Shown in pieces: positions 23,281 to 31,708 of a stretch of DNA of 31,901 nt (within the stretch, counting starts at the first letter, position 1; every line of letters starts with the position of its first letter). A model generated the notes under the pieces. The model was not told where the DNA came from and ran no database searches. It saw only the letters and a program-made list of their open reading frames with translations. Position numbers and translations under genes: made by a program. Location of the stretch: NCBI GenBank assembly GCA_964636985.1, contig CAZWSX010000048.1, positions 1-31,901 on the forward strand, read 5' to 3'. Origin of the DNA: CAZWSX01 sp964636985. Lineage in GTDB: Bacteria > Planctomycetota > Planctomycetia > Pirellulales > Pirellulaceae.

Positions 23281-23591
23281 TGCGGTTGTAGCCGCACTCG
23301 CCAAGAGTGCGGGGCGTCGGCAAGCGCCGCATCCTTTTTTATGGGCGCTCCTTCCGCGTTCTGGCGAACGCAGCTACGGCTGGGAAGATGGGTCGACTGG
23401 GAAGATTTCCCAGTGGCGGAAGGTTTGCCGAAAGTGACGGCACCGGGATGCCCGATTGACCATTCATCGACAAGCGGAAGCGTGGACGAAGTTGCGCGCG
23501 ATCGAGAGTCGCCCGCACTCCTTCACGCCCCATAAACCCGTCGAACGTCGGCGAATTTGAGACGTCAATCACGCGCGGAGCATCTCCCATC
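23281..23591. other. Intergenic region with palindromic repeat, no gene
   Basis: Together with the tandem repeats this makes a 371-bp gap after uvrC. It begins with copy B of the palindromic repeat. A small perfect hairpin, ACTGGGAA-GAT-TTCCCAGT, lies at 23396-23414. Short open frames on both strands show no family features. The promoter of the following LEPR-XLL gene must lie here but I cannot place it. Confidence 0.55.
23288..23377. repeat. Palindromic repeat (GTAGCCGC family, copy B)
   Basis: The element starts with GTAGCCGCACTCGCCAAGAG and the same CCGCACTC/GAGTGCGG hairpin as copy A. It ends with CGTTCTGGCGAACGCAGCTAC, where the terminal inverted end has one mismatch (GCAGCTAC for GCGGCTAC). 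The middle differs from copy A, so only the ends are conserved. Confidence 0.88.
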
Positions 23592-24548
23592 ATGAACAAG
23601 AACTCTCGTACCGGTCGGACCCGAAAACTGTCGGTGGAGACCCTCGAGCGACGTGAAGTGTTCGCCGGCAACATTACGACGACATTGATTGGCGGAACAC
23701 TCAAAATTGTAGGAGACAACCAGGCCAACGTGGCCGTGCTGACCGCTGGCGTGTCGAATCAAGTCACGCTCACCGGTACGGGGACGCAGATCGACGGTGT
23801 CTTGGCACCCAAGAGCTTCGACGGCGTTCGCAGCATTGTGGTCGAGCTTCGCGGCGGCGACGATTCGTTCGCCATCGGAGCGACTGTCACTTCCGCAGAT
23901 CCCTTGGCCCTGGCCGGCACGCCGCTCAACTTGCCCGGCTCCTTGACAATCAAAGGGGAAAACGGCAACGACCAAATCGGTGTCCTGGTTACCGGGACCG
24001 TTTTGACCGACATCGACGGCGGCTTCGACAACGATCAGATCGGCGCGCGGCTCTCGTCCACACGTACCAACTTCCTTGTCACGGGCGGCAGCGGCGCTGG
24101 GGACGATCAAATCTTCCTTGGCAAGATTACCGCGACCATCATCGGGGTCAGCGGCGACGCTGGAGTCGACGAAATCGACGTGATCAATTCCACGGCCAAC
24201 CGTGTGGTTGTTAACGGCGGAGATGATACCGACTTGATCTTTGTCAGCAACGTCGATCCTCGCACCGGCCTCGTCATTGATGGCGAAGCCGGCGACGATT
24301 TGATCGAGGCGGATAACGTCGACACCATCTTTATGACCATCTGGGGCCGCGATGGAGACGACAACATCGCGATCGACAATGCCAACGTTAAGACGACATT
24401 AAAAGTCGACGTCGGCGAAGGCGACAATACGCTGACGGTTGAGAATTCGACCGCTGCCATCGCCCAGTTCGTAGGCGGTCTTGGTGAGAACTTCCTCAAC
24501 GAAAGCAACAATACCTTCGGCCGCAAACGGCTGTTCCAAGTCAGCTAG
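23592..24548 (+). CDS. Secreted LEPR-XLL protein with Asp/Gly-rich repeats
   Basis: The 318-residue protein starts 'MNKNSRTGRTRKLSVETLER', continuing REVFAGN: a basic leader and the LEPR-XLL-type motif (LExRxxxA) that marks many exported planctomycete proteins. The remainder is beta-rich with repeated Gly-Asp turns such as 'ELRGGDDSF', 'KGENGNDQIG', 'NGGDDTDLIFV' and 'GEAGDDLIEADN', spaced about 20-25 residues. This resembles RTX-type calcium-binding or parallel beta-helix repeats. No catalytic domain is visible. It is probably a surface or extracellular protein, related in style to the larger protein near 29156. Start chosen at 23592; a GGAG lies about 11 bases upstream. Confidence 0.85.
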   Translation: MNKNSRTGRTRKLSVETLERREVFAGNITTTLIGGTLKIVGDNQANVAVLTAGVSNQVTLTGTGTQIDGVLAPKSFDGVRSIVVELRGGDDSFAIGATVTSADPLALAGTPLNLPGSLTIKGENGNDQIGVLVTGTVLTDIDGGFDNDQIGARLSSTRTNFLVTGGSGAGDDQIFLGKITATIIGVSGDAGVDEIDVINSTANRVVVNGGDDTDLIFVSNVDPRTGLVIDGEAGDDLIEADNVDTIFMTIWGRDGDDNIAIDNANVKTTLKVDVGEGDNTLTVENSTAAIAQFVGGLGENFLNESNNTFGRKRLFQVS

Positions 24549-24576
24549 TAGCCGCAACCGCCAAAAGCCGCCCGCC

Positions 24577-24652
24577 GTAGCCGCACTCGCCAAGAGTGCG
24601 GAGGCGCTGCAAGCGGACACCGCCCCACCCGCGTTCTAACGGACGCCGCTAC
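24577..24652. repeat. Palindromic repeat (GTAGCCGC family, copy C)
   Basis: A third copy, from GTAGCCGC at 24577 with the CCGCACTC/GAGTGCGG hairpin to GCCGCTAC at 24645-24652 (one mismatch to the family end). The inner right hairpin is changed (GCGTTCTAACGGACGC). A partial left end also occurs at 24548, overlapping the stop codon of the preceding gene. Confidence 0.82.
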
Positions 24653-24748
24653 ACCAGGCCAGCAATCGTACCCGTCGAGTCCTGGAATCGCTCGGCTTCG
24701 ACTCCTATCGCATGTATGAGCGGCAGGAGAATATTCGAACGCGGCGGG

Positions 24749-26155
24749 TCAGGCACCTTCGGGCGGTGGCATCTGAGCCCCGGAGGGCGATAATAGCCCG
24801 CTAACCCCAATCGCCGCGAGCACACAGATTGCCGGCATGATCGGCACCCGCATCCGCAGGTTGCTCCAGTAGAACGTGTGAACCAGCGAAAGGACTATCG
24901 CCAGCGCCAACACGTGCATCAGCCAGACTCGCGCAGGATCGTCCGCTTGGCGCCAAATGCAGAAGGCCCCCCAAGCCGCCAACAAGTACACAACAACGTT
25001 CCAAACACGCACGGCGCGCCGAAACGCGGCGCGTCGAGGCGCTTCGCGTTGGTCTACCTTGTTGGGCGTCGGGTTCCACAGTTGCCATAGTCGGTACGCG
25101 CACGCTTCTGCGAAATGCCATGGCTCCGCTTGAATCGCTTGCACCGCGAGTGACCTCGCGAATTGGTCGTCGGCAATTTCATCAAAGTGATCCGGCACGT
25201 ACACCGGATCGGGGACCGAGAACGGGAGCGGCGCGCTCCAGTTAAACTCGTCGACCGCTTTCGCTCTAAAGCGGCGCGCCCAAGCCCGCTGGAACTCGCT
25301 ATCGTCCCACGGAACGTCCCAGCCGTACGTTCGGAGATGCTTGTAGAAGTGCGGATTGTTCCCCAGCATCAGCGTGTAGCCGCCATGGGTGGTGGAAGCA
25401 ATCGGTTTGCCCATGACGACGAAATTACGGACAGCCCACGGCGAGATCGCAACGATCGCTGTGATTGTGATAACCGTCGCATGAAAGCTCGCGACCTTGC
25501 GTCCAGTGGAGGCCGGAGCGCGCCGCCAGATGAGCACCACGACCAGCGCCAACCACGGCGCAAAAATCGGCCGCGCCAGCGAAGCTAACCCAAGAAACAA
25601 TCCAATGACGATGGCCAAGCGTGTACACGGACGTTGCAACCAGGCTAGGATTGCCCACATCGCACCAGCAGCCAGTGCGGCCGCGAGTGTTTCTGTCATG
25701 GCGAGTGTCGCGTTGTAAACCAACAGCGGATCACACGCTGCCAGCGTTCCGGCAGCAAACCCCGCGCGCCATTGCGTGTCGGGCTGTGCGGGAACGATTT
25801 TCATCGCGATTAAAGCGGCCAGCAGCGCCGTTGCACCGCCAAGGCAAACATTCAGCGCGAGCACGGCCCAATCGCGCGGGCCATCTTTGGCCCCGGGATC
25901 GACCAACTCCATGCCGGCCAAAAGCAATGGATAGAGCGGGGGTCGGTACGCCGTGACAGCAGGTTTCCTTCCTGTCAGCTCACGGGCAAACCGTCCTTGG
26001 GTCGCAACTTGATTGGCGATGAATCGATACGAGTCGTCGTCGCGCGAGAGGTTCGCGCGCAGCACCATGCCGGCGACCAAACGCATGACAACGGCTAAGA
26101 CCACCACAACAAGAAGGGTCCATCGCTTGGCGTCCATGAAAGCCGGAGCGTTCAT
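24749..26155 (-). CDS. GT-C-fold membrane glycosyltransferase (family 39-like)
   Basis: The 468-residue protein has about 10-11 membrane segments. The first luminal loop carries the acidic motif typical of GT-C enzymes ('NLSRDDDSYRFIANQ', Asp about 39-41), followed by 'AYRPPLYPLLLAGM', as in ArnT/PMT-like family 39 transferases. These use lipid-linked sugars and act on the outer side of the inner membrane. A second loop contains 'GYTLMLGNNPHFYKHLRTYG'. The acceptor is unknown (lipid, glycan or protein). Alternative start: Met7 at 26137. It lies 36 bp after mfnB on the same strand, so co-transcription is likely, though a functional link is not obvious. Confidence 0.82.
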   Translation of the reverse strand: MNAPAFMDAKRWTLLVVVVLAVVMRLVAGMVLRANLSRDDDSYRFIANQVATQGRFARELTGRKPAVTAYRPPLYPLLLAGMELVDPGAKDGPRDWAVLALNVCLGGATALLAALIAMKIVPAQPDTQWRAGFAAGTLAACDPLLVYNATLAMTETLAAALAAGAMWAILAWLQRPCTRLAIVIGLFLGLASLARPIFAPWLALVVVLIWRRAPASTGRKVASFHATVITITAIVAISPWAVRNFVVMGKPIASTTHGGYTLMLGNNPHFYKHLRTYGWDVPWDDSEFQRAWARRFRAKAVDEFNWSAPLPFSVPDPVYVPDHFDEIADDQFARSLAVQAIQAEPWHFAEACAYRLWQLWNPTPNKVDQREAPRRAAFRRAVRVWNVVVYLLAAWGAFCIWRQADDPARVWLMHVLALAIVLSLVHTFYWSNLRMRVPIMPAICVLAAIGVSGLLSPSGAQMPPPEGA

Positions 26156-26191
26156 CGAGCGATTTCCCCGGCTGGCGTTTCTGGTTGCTGC

Positions 26192-26971
26192 TTAGCTCTG
26201 CGGTAAAGATGCCACGGAACGTCGTTCCATTTTGCTTGCCTCTGCCGCGCGAAGCGAGACGTTTCCGTTCATCACGGCCGTGTCCAGCACGTGTAGCGCA
26301 TCGCGGACCTTCACGGCGCTCACCCGGCCGATGCGTCCGCCGGAGCAAACCGCCCCGCGAACTGCCACATAATCGGGCTCAACCGAGACGGCTCGGCCAA
26401 GCGATTCGCCCATCAAGCTCCCGGCGACGGCCGTGATCAACCCACGCGCGCGAGACTCGGCAATCAAGTTTCGCAGGAACAACTCGTCGGCGTACTGCCA
26501 CAAGTCGCCGGCCCGTTTTTGGAACGTGTCGACCAGAATCGCCTTGCAACCCAGCTCGACTCCGTGCGACAGAATCTCCATCGGCTCCGGCGCACCGCAT
26601 TGCTGATAATCGGCATAGACCACCGCCACAGGCGAGACGTGGCGAGGGAACAACCGCAGCAAGTCGCGCCAACGATCGACCCACTGGGGATCGCTCGCGC
26701 AGCCAGCCAACCCGACCTTGGCATAGCGATAGCCGGCCAGCAGCCCGATGCTCCGCCCGAACCACCGATCAGGTCGGTCGCGCAGTTCGCCCAGCGCTGC
26801 GCTAAGCGTCTTCCATCCGCGAACTGCCATCGCGACCTTCTGCCACGTTTCGGGTTCGGCCGCCCCCAGCGGACCGTGCGCCGGTTCTTTCACGTCGACA
26901 ATCTCGGCCCCGCCCTCGATCGCAGCGAGCGCTTCTTCAGCGTTGCGGACGCTTACCAGTAACTTCGTCAT
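26192..26971 (-). CDS. mfnB: (5-formylfuran-3-yl)methyl phosphate synthase, MfnB-like
   Basis: MfnB makes 4-(hydroxymethyl)-2-furancarboxaldehyde phosphate from two glyceraldehyde-3-phosphate, the first step to the furan of methanofuran. The 259-residue protein begins 'LLVSVRNAEEALAAIEGGAE' then 'IVDVKEPAHGPLGA', the family signature. Lys28, Lys85 ('RYAKVGL'), and the Asp148/Lys152 pair ('ILVDTFQK') match, by my memory, catalytic positions in the Methanocaldococcus enzyme (Lys27, Lys85, Asp151, Lys155). A TIM-barrel fold is expected, in the cytoplasm. Planctomycetes are known to carry tetrahydromethanopterin/methanofuran C1-transfer enzymes, so the gene fits the lineage. Its start overlaps by 4 bp the stop of the membrane protein gene upstream, indicating translational coupling. 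Confidence 0.9.
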   Translation of the reverse strand: MTKLLVSVRNAEEALAAIEGGAEIVDVKEPAHGPLGAAEPETWQKVAMAVRGWKTLSAALGELRDRPDRWFGRSIGLLAGYRYAKVGLAGCASDPQWVDRWRDLLRLFPRHVSPVAVVYADYQQCGAPEPMEILSHGVELGCKAILVDTFQKRAGDLWQYADELFLRNLIAESRARGLITAVAGSLMGESLGRAVSVEPDYVAVRGAVCSGGRIGRVSAVKVRDALHVLDTAVMNGNVSLRAAEASKMERRSVASLPQS

Positions 26972-27576
26972 GGTCGACTCCCCACCGCTTCACTCGAATC
27001 AGGTCGCGACGCGCTTGTGGGTTGGCTTTGCTTTTGTTCACGCTGTGCCGCGACCAGGCGGCGATTGAGCGCGAGGAGCTGATCGTTGTCGATCGGCTCG
27101 CACCAAGTCCCACGAAGCGTGATGTAACCTTCGCACCAGTGCCCCAACGCCGCCTTGACATCCCGATGTCGGTAGTCGGCCGCTCGCTCGGCAATTCGAA
27201 CGATCACGGTGGCGACCTCCGGCTCGTTGCCGGAGTGGTCTTTGACCATCGATGACCCTTGCCCGCGAAAAAAACACTCCACAAACTCGATCGGCACTTC
27301 TTCGGGAGGGCCGCTTCCCAGGTGAACCAGCAAACGCCCGTCGGCATACGAAAGCCGCGGGCGAACCATCTCCCGAGCCAGCGCCAGTAGCCCGAGCGAA
27401 CCAAGCCCCACCAGCGCCGCCGGTATGAACAGCCAATAGCTGATTTGCCCGTTCGACGCCAACAACGACCACGCCGCCAGGGCCAGTCCGATCACGACGA
27501 GCGTTGCGGGCAGGATCATGCCCCAAACTAGCGCTCGACGATTCGATCCAACCCATACTGTGGACATCGCCACCAT
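26968..27576 (-). CDS. Membrane protein translationally coupled to mfnB
   Basis: The 202-residue protein has two N-terminal membrane segments (about 16-37 and 47-67) and a cytoplasmic-type C-terminal domain of about 120 residues. Recognisable segments are 'RPRLSYADGRLLVHLG', 'FVECFFRGQGSSM' and 'WCEGYITLRGTWCEPIDNDQ'. It resembles other planctomycete bitopic proteins with a PH-like beta domain, but I cannot name a family. The stop overlaps the mfnB start by 4 bp (ATGA arrangement). Alternative start: Met4 at 27567. The C-terminus is Gln/Ser-rich. Confidence 0.75.
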   Translation of the reverse strand: MVAMSTVWVGSNRRALVWGMILPATLVVIGLALAAWSLLASNGQISYWLFIPAALVGLGSLGLLALAREMVRPRLSYADGRLLVHLGSGPPEEVPIEFVECFFRGQGSSMVKDHSGNEPEVATVIVRIAERAADYRHRDVKAALGHWCEGYITLRGTWCEPIDNDQLLALNRRLVAAQREQKQSQPTSASRPDSSEAVGSRP

Positions 27577-27826
27577 CGCTCACGGGACTGCTCGGGACAC
27601 CCTTCTATCATTCCCCTCCAGAGGGAAAAGACCTTCCAAGATAATGCTGTTCCAAGCGGCTGTGCAGGGCCATTTTTCCTACTTTTCCATGCTCGGCGGC
27701 TATCCGATTTTTCCCCGCGATGGCACGCGCGGCCTCTCGGAGATTCCGCTTGTGCGATAGAATCCGCAGGAAGCGTCGGATATTGGCGACGCCACCGCGT
27801 CACCCCCCGGCCTGCAAGGTTTTTTC

Positions 27827-29005
27827 GTGCGTTATCAGCACATTGTCACGCAACTAGGCTTGGAAGCCTTCTGCCAGTCGATTGCATCCGCGCCAGTGAT
27901 TGCGTTCGATACCGAGTTCGTGTCCGAAGACACGTATCGCCCCGAGCTGTGCCTGGTGCAGGTGGCCGCGAATGACCAACTCGCAGTCATCGACCCGCAG
28001 ACCGCTAAAGACCTTCGCCCGTTCTGGGAACTGCTGGCCCAGCCTAACCACATCACGCTCGTCCACTCCGGCCGGGAAGAGCTCCGCTTTTGCCTCGCCG
28101 CGATCAACAAACGCCCGCACAACCTGTACGACGTGCAAGTCGCCGCGGCGCTGATCGGCCTGGAATACCCGGCCTCCTACGGGAACCTCGTCTCGCGGCT
28201 GGTTGGAAAAGGAGTCAACAAAGGTGAAACCCGCACCGATTGGCGCCGCCGCCCCTTGAGCACGCGCCAGATCGAGTACGCCCTCGCCGACGTCGAACAC
28301 CTGGAGCCGATGCGGCAAACGCTGGAGGCTCGCTTGGCCGAACTCGGCCGCACGGCCTGGATGGCCGACGAAATGGAGGCCTGGCAGCGCAACATCGAGG
28401 AGTTCGAAAACGGCGAGCGCTGGCGACGGACCAGCGGCCTGTCGGGCCTAGCACCGCGCGGGCTGGCGATCGTCAAGAACCTCTGGCTGTGGCGCGACAA
28501 CGAAGCCGCCCGCCGCGACCAACCGCCGCGGCGAGTTCTTCGCGACGACCTGATTATCGAGCTGGCCAAACGCGAAACAGCCGATCCCCGCCGAGTGAAA
28601 TCGCTCCGCGGTATGGAGCGCGGCGACCTCCAGCGGCAAATGAATCTGATCCTGAAGGCCATCGAAGACGCCTTGGCTCTGGCGCCGTCGGAGTGCCCGC
28701 AGCCGGAACGCAACGCGACCTACTCGCACCTTTCGGTCGTCGCTCAATTTCTGGGAACGGCCCTCGGAAGCATCTGCCGGGCGGCCAATGTCGCCCCCAG
28801 TTTGGTAGGGTCCGCTCAAGACGTCCGCGACCTCATCGCCCTGCGGATGGGGATCTACGATCGGCCCGAGCCCCCTGCCCTGGCCCAAGGTTGGCGGGCG
28901 GAAGTCGTCGGCAAGGTGATCGAGGAACTGCTGGAAGGCAAGCTCGCCATCCGAATCCGCGACCCCAAGGCGGACGAGCCGCTCACGTTCGAGAGCTGCT
29001 CGTAA
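27827..29005 (+). CDS. rnd: Ribonuclease D (DEDD 3'-5' exoribonuclease) with HRDC domain
   Basis: RNase D trims 3' ends of tRNA precursors and other stable RNAs with two metal ions. The 392-residue protein begins at a GTG with AAGG seven bases upstream. Exo I is 'IAFDTEF' (Asp28, Glu30). Exo III is 'QIEYALADVEHL' (Tyr151, Asp155), the same residue numbers as in the Escherichia coli enzyme. Exo II ('LVHSGREELRFCL') has Glu85 where that enzyme has Asp85; this is a conservative but notable change of a metal ligand. An HRDC domain follows at about 205-275 ('RGLAIVKNLWLWRDNEAARR', then 'LIIELAKRE'). A C-terminal region of ~100 residues (about 290-390) resembles the second HRDC-like part. The enzyme is cytoplasmic. 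Confidence 0.93.
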   Translation: MRYQHIVTQLGLEAFCQSIASAPVIAFDTEFVSEDTYRPELCLVQVAANDQLAVIDPQTAKDLRPFWELLAQPNHITLVHSGREELRFCLAAINKRPHNLYDVQVAAALIGLEYPASYGNLVSRLVGKGVNKGETRTDWRRRPLSTRQIEYALADVEHLEPMRQTLEARLAELGRTAWMADEMEAWQRNIEEFENGERWRRTSGLSGLAPRGLAIVKNLWLWRDNEAARRDQPPRRVLRDDLIIELAKRETADPRRVKSLRGMERGDLQRQMNLILKAIEDALALAPSECPQPERNATYSHLSVVAQFLGTALGSICRAANVAPSLVGSAQDVRDLIALRMGIYDRPEPPALAQGWRAEVVGKVIEELLEGKLAIRIRDPKADEPLTFESCS

Positions 29006-29155
29006 GCGAAATTCCACCGTTTTCTGCCCGGACTAATTCGCCAATAAATTGCCACCTCTGATGTGGCAAAATGGTCGCTCGCTTCGCACACTCCAACTAG
29101 ACTCGGCGGGTTGACACCCATTCCGCCCCGTTGGGCTTCGTTTCTGGAGCGTTCG

Positions 29156-31561
29156 ATGACCCGTTTCTTCCGCACTTGGACGCAAGGAAGCAAGCCCGCC
29201 AAACGTCACACACAAAGCCACCGCAAGCTGTTCCTGGAGAGCTTGGAAGACCGGCGCGTCATGGCCACGCTGACGGCCGCCATCGACGGAAGCGATTTGG
29301 TCATCACCGATACAGCGGGAGTGAGCAACAACCTGTCGGTCTCGGTGACAGGTGGCAATCTGATCATCGCCGACGCGAACGAGCAATTCGTCTCCGCCCC
29401 GGCGGGATGGACTTTAGCCGGCGACAGCAAGTCCATCAGCATTTTGGCTGCCTCGTTCACGGGGCACATCAAAGTCAACAGTGGCGTCGGGAGCGATATC
29501 CTCAACGTTGTTGGTACCGGCTTGAGCAACGTCGTCGACTTCGACGGTGGTGCAGGCGATAACGATTCGCTCACGTTCAGCGGTGCCACGAATGTCACCA
29601 TCGGCTATGCCAACACGCAAACCTATCCAGGCGAGTTCGACGGCGCCATCTCCTCGGGCGGAACCAACCGCGTGAACTTCGTCGGGCTGTTGCCCGTCAC
29701 GATGACCAACATCGCCGGCGTCCTCACGTTCGATTTGCCGACCGGTTCCGATCCCGACGTCGTCATCGAGCAAGTGGCTGGCAGCATCGTTCTCACCGGC
29801 AGTACCTTCGAGGCAACCAACGTCGCCCTAGCCGGCGTCACGCAAGTGATCGTCAACGGCAACGGCGGTAACGACAACATCACCGTCAACGATACCTACA
29901 CTGGCACCCTCCCCGCACTCAATATCAACACGCTCGATGGAAACGACACGCTGACGATTCGCGGCGTCGTCAATAACGTGAACGCCGGCGACGGCGACGA
30001 CTTCATCGCGTTGCTTGGTGCCAAGAGCACCGTCAACGGCAACGTCGTCGGGGGCGGTGACGGGCTAGGCACCCCGCCAGGCGGAGTCGACACACTCAAG
30101 ATCGACCGCGGCAACAACGCTGGTTTCCAAGTCACGGGGGTCGGTTCGGGGATTGCCCGCGGAATCATCGGGACGTTCCAAGGGATCGAAAAGCTCGAAG
30201 GGGGCGCGCTCATCGACCCAGCCACCGGGATCTCGGGCGACTCGGTCGTGATCTACAGCGGCGGCGTGATCTTCACCGAGATCAAGTTGGTCGGGCTACA
30301 CAATCAGGTACAGGTCTTGGAAGGCGGCACCGTCGGAACCATCACAGGTACTCCATTCCACGATGTCATCACCGTCCGCGGGCTTGTCACCGGTCCTATC
30401 AACTTGGGCGATGGGCAAAACGAATTCGTGATCGAAGCGACCGGTATCGTACAAGGTGCTTACACCGGAGGCGCGAACAGCGATAACGTGCTCGTCCGCG
30501 GAAGAATCAACGGTCGTATTTCCACACTGGGCGGCTCCGACGCCGTGGTCGTCGGGCCCGCCGCGCAAGTCGGAGTTTTAGCCACCGATGGCCAACTCGG
30601 CGACGATGCGAGCTTGACGAACATCATCGACACCGGCGACGGCGTCGACACGGTGACGATCCACAGTTTGGTTCGCGGCAACGTTTACTTGGGGGCGCAC
30701 GCGGACGCCTACTATTCGACCGTTCTCGCGAAGATTCGCGGTAAGCTCGACCTGGGCGCTGGCAACGACACGGCCACCATCGCCGGTCCTGTGTTGTATG
30801 GCGTCTTCGGCCAGGCTGGCAACGACAACATCAGCGCCAGTCCGGTGGCGAAGGTCGCCATGCTGATTTACGGCGGCGCAGGCAACGATACGCTGGCGGG
30901 CGGCATTCGAAACGACTTAGTCGACGGCGGAACCGGGAACGACATCATCAGTGGCGTTGGCGGCCGTGATCTCCTCTTCGGCGGCGCCGGCAACGATGAA
31001 ATCATCGGCGGCCCAGGCGTCGTCGTGATGTTCGGCGAAGCGGGCTTGGATCGTCTTCGTGGAAGCGGCGCAACAAGCACGGTTCAGATTGGTGGCGATC
31101 ACGCCGACGAACTCATTGGCGGCAACGATTTTAATGTGCAAATCGGTGGCAACGGCCCCGACCGCTTGTCGGCTGCGGGGCAACTGGGCAGCTTGTTGCT
31201 CGGCGACGGCACGATCTTCGATGGCGTCGTGCGCGATGCTGCTGGCAACGTGTCGGCTACTGGCAATCCCGCCGCTGGATTCAACGTGAGTAACGCCACC
31301 AACATCGCCAATCTCGCGGCCTTCAACGCCATCCTGGCGACCTGGTCTTCGTTCCCCGTGCCGAACTCCGCGAATCTCGATAGCCGCATCGCGACGTTAG
31401 TGGCCGCCCAGTTGGCACCGGGCAATATCGTCCTCGACGGCGCCGCCGACACGCTGATTTTTGGCGTACCGGCCGCGTTTGATGCCTACTTCCAATTCCC
31501 CGGCGATGTCCTGCAAGGGATTACCGCCAGCAATGTGGCGCGGAAGCGGAAGATCAACTAG
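29156..31561 (+). CDS. Large secreted LEPR-XLL protein with RTX-type repeats
   Basis: The 801-residue protein starts at the ATG at 29156, preceded by GGAG about seven bases upstream. An upstream in-frame ATG (29063) adds 31 residues ahead of the signal. The basic leader 'MTRFFRTWTQGSKPAKRHTQ' and 'LFLESLEDRRVMAT' form a LEPR-XLL-type export/anchoring signal. The middle is beta-rich with Gly-Asn-Asp turns. Residues ~571-625 carry RTX repeats: 'GGAGNDTLAGG', 'GGTGNDIISG', 'GGAGNDEIIGG', which bind Ca2+ in parallel beta-rolls. It ends in a polar stretch with no obvious enzyme domain. It is likely a surface or extracellular structural or adhesive protein. The following gene starts 147 bp later. 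Confidence 0.87.
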   Translation: MTRFFRTWTQGSKPAKRHTQSHRKLFLESLEDRRVMATLTAAIDGSDLVITDTAGVSNNLSVSVTGGNLIIADANEQFVSAPAGWTLAGDSKSISILAASFTGHIKVNSGVGSDILNVVGTGLSNVVDFDGGAGDNDSLTFSGATNVTIGYANTQTYPGEFDGAISSGGTNRVNFVGLLPVTMTNIAGVLTFDLPTGSDPDVVIEQVAGSIVLTGSTFEATNVALAGVTQVIVNGNGGNDNITVNDTYTGTLPALNINTLDGNDTLTIRGVVNNVNAGDGDDFIALLGAKSTVNGNVVGGGDGLGTPPGGVDTLKIDRGNNAGFQVTGVGSGIARGIIGTFQGIEKLEGGALIDPATGISGDSVVIYSGGVIFTEIKLVGLHNQVQVLEGGTVGTITGTPFHDVITVRGLVTGPINLGDGQNEFVIEATGIVQGAYTGGANSDNVLVRGRINGRISTLGGSDAVVVGPAAQVGVLATDGQLGDDASLTNIIDTGDGVDTVTIHSLVRGNVYLGAHADAYYSTVLAKIRGKLDLGAGNDTATIAGPVLYGVFGQAGNDNISASPVAKVAMLIYGGAGNDTLAGGIRNDLVDGGTGNDIISGVGGRDLLFGGAGNDEIIGGPGVVVMFGEAGLDRLRGSGATSTVQIGGDHADELIGGNDFNVQIGGNGPDRLSAAGQLGSLLLGDGTIFDGVVRDAAGNVSATGNPAAGFNVSNATNIANLAAFNAILATWSSFPVPNSANLDSRIATLVAAQLAPGNIVLDGAADTLIFGVPAAFDAYFQFPGDVLQGITASNVARKRKIN

Positions 31562-31577
31562 GCAATCGTCGATGGTG

Positions 31578-31601
31578 CTGCGTTCGCCAGAACGCCGCTG
31601 G
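31578..31601. repeat. Fragment of the palindromic repeat family (inverted orientation)
   Basis: GCTGCGTTCGCCAGAACGCCGC is the reverse complement of the right end of copies A and B (CGTTCTGGCGAACG core). No matching left end was seen within the gap, so this is a partial copy. Confidence 0.6.
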
Positions 31602-31708
31602 TTGACAACTTCCAGCAGCGCACTGCTCCCTTGAGCGACGTCCGCAGAATCGCAATACTGCATGCGATGTAAGTAGGTCCAGACACTCACGCTTTTGGAA
31701 AACCGCAC

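Noticed and set aside
23339..23728. Minus-strand open frame of 129 codons after uvrC
   Set aside because: It overlaps the start of the LEPR-XLL gene and the palindromic repeat, and encodes nothing recognisable.
29111..29140. TTGACA as a promoter for the large LEPR-XLL protein
   Set aside because: The sequence 17 bp downstream (GGCTTC) is not -10-like, so the hexamer alone does not support a promoter.
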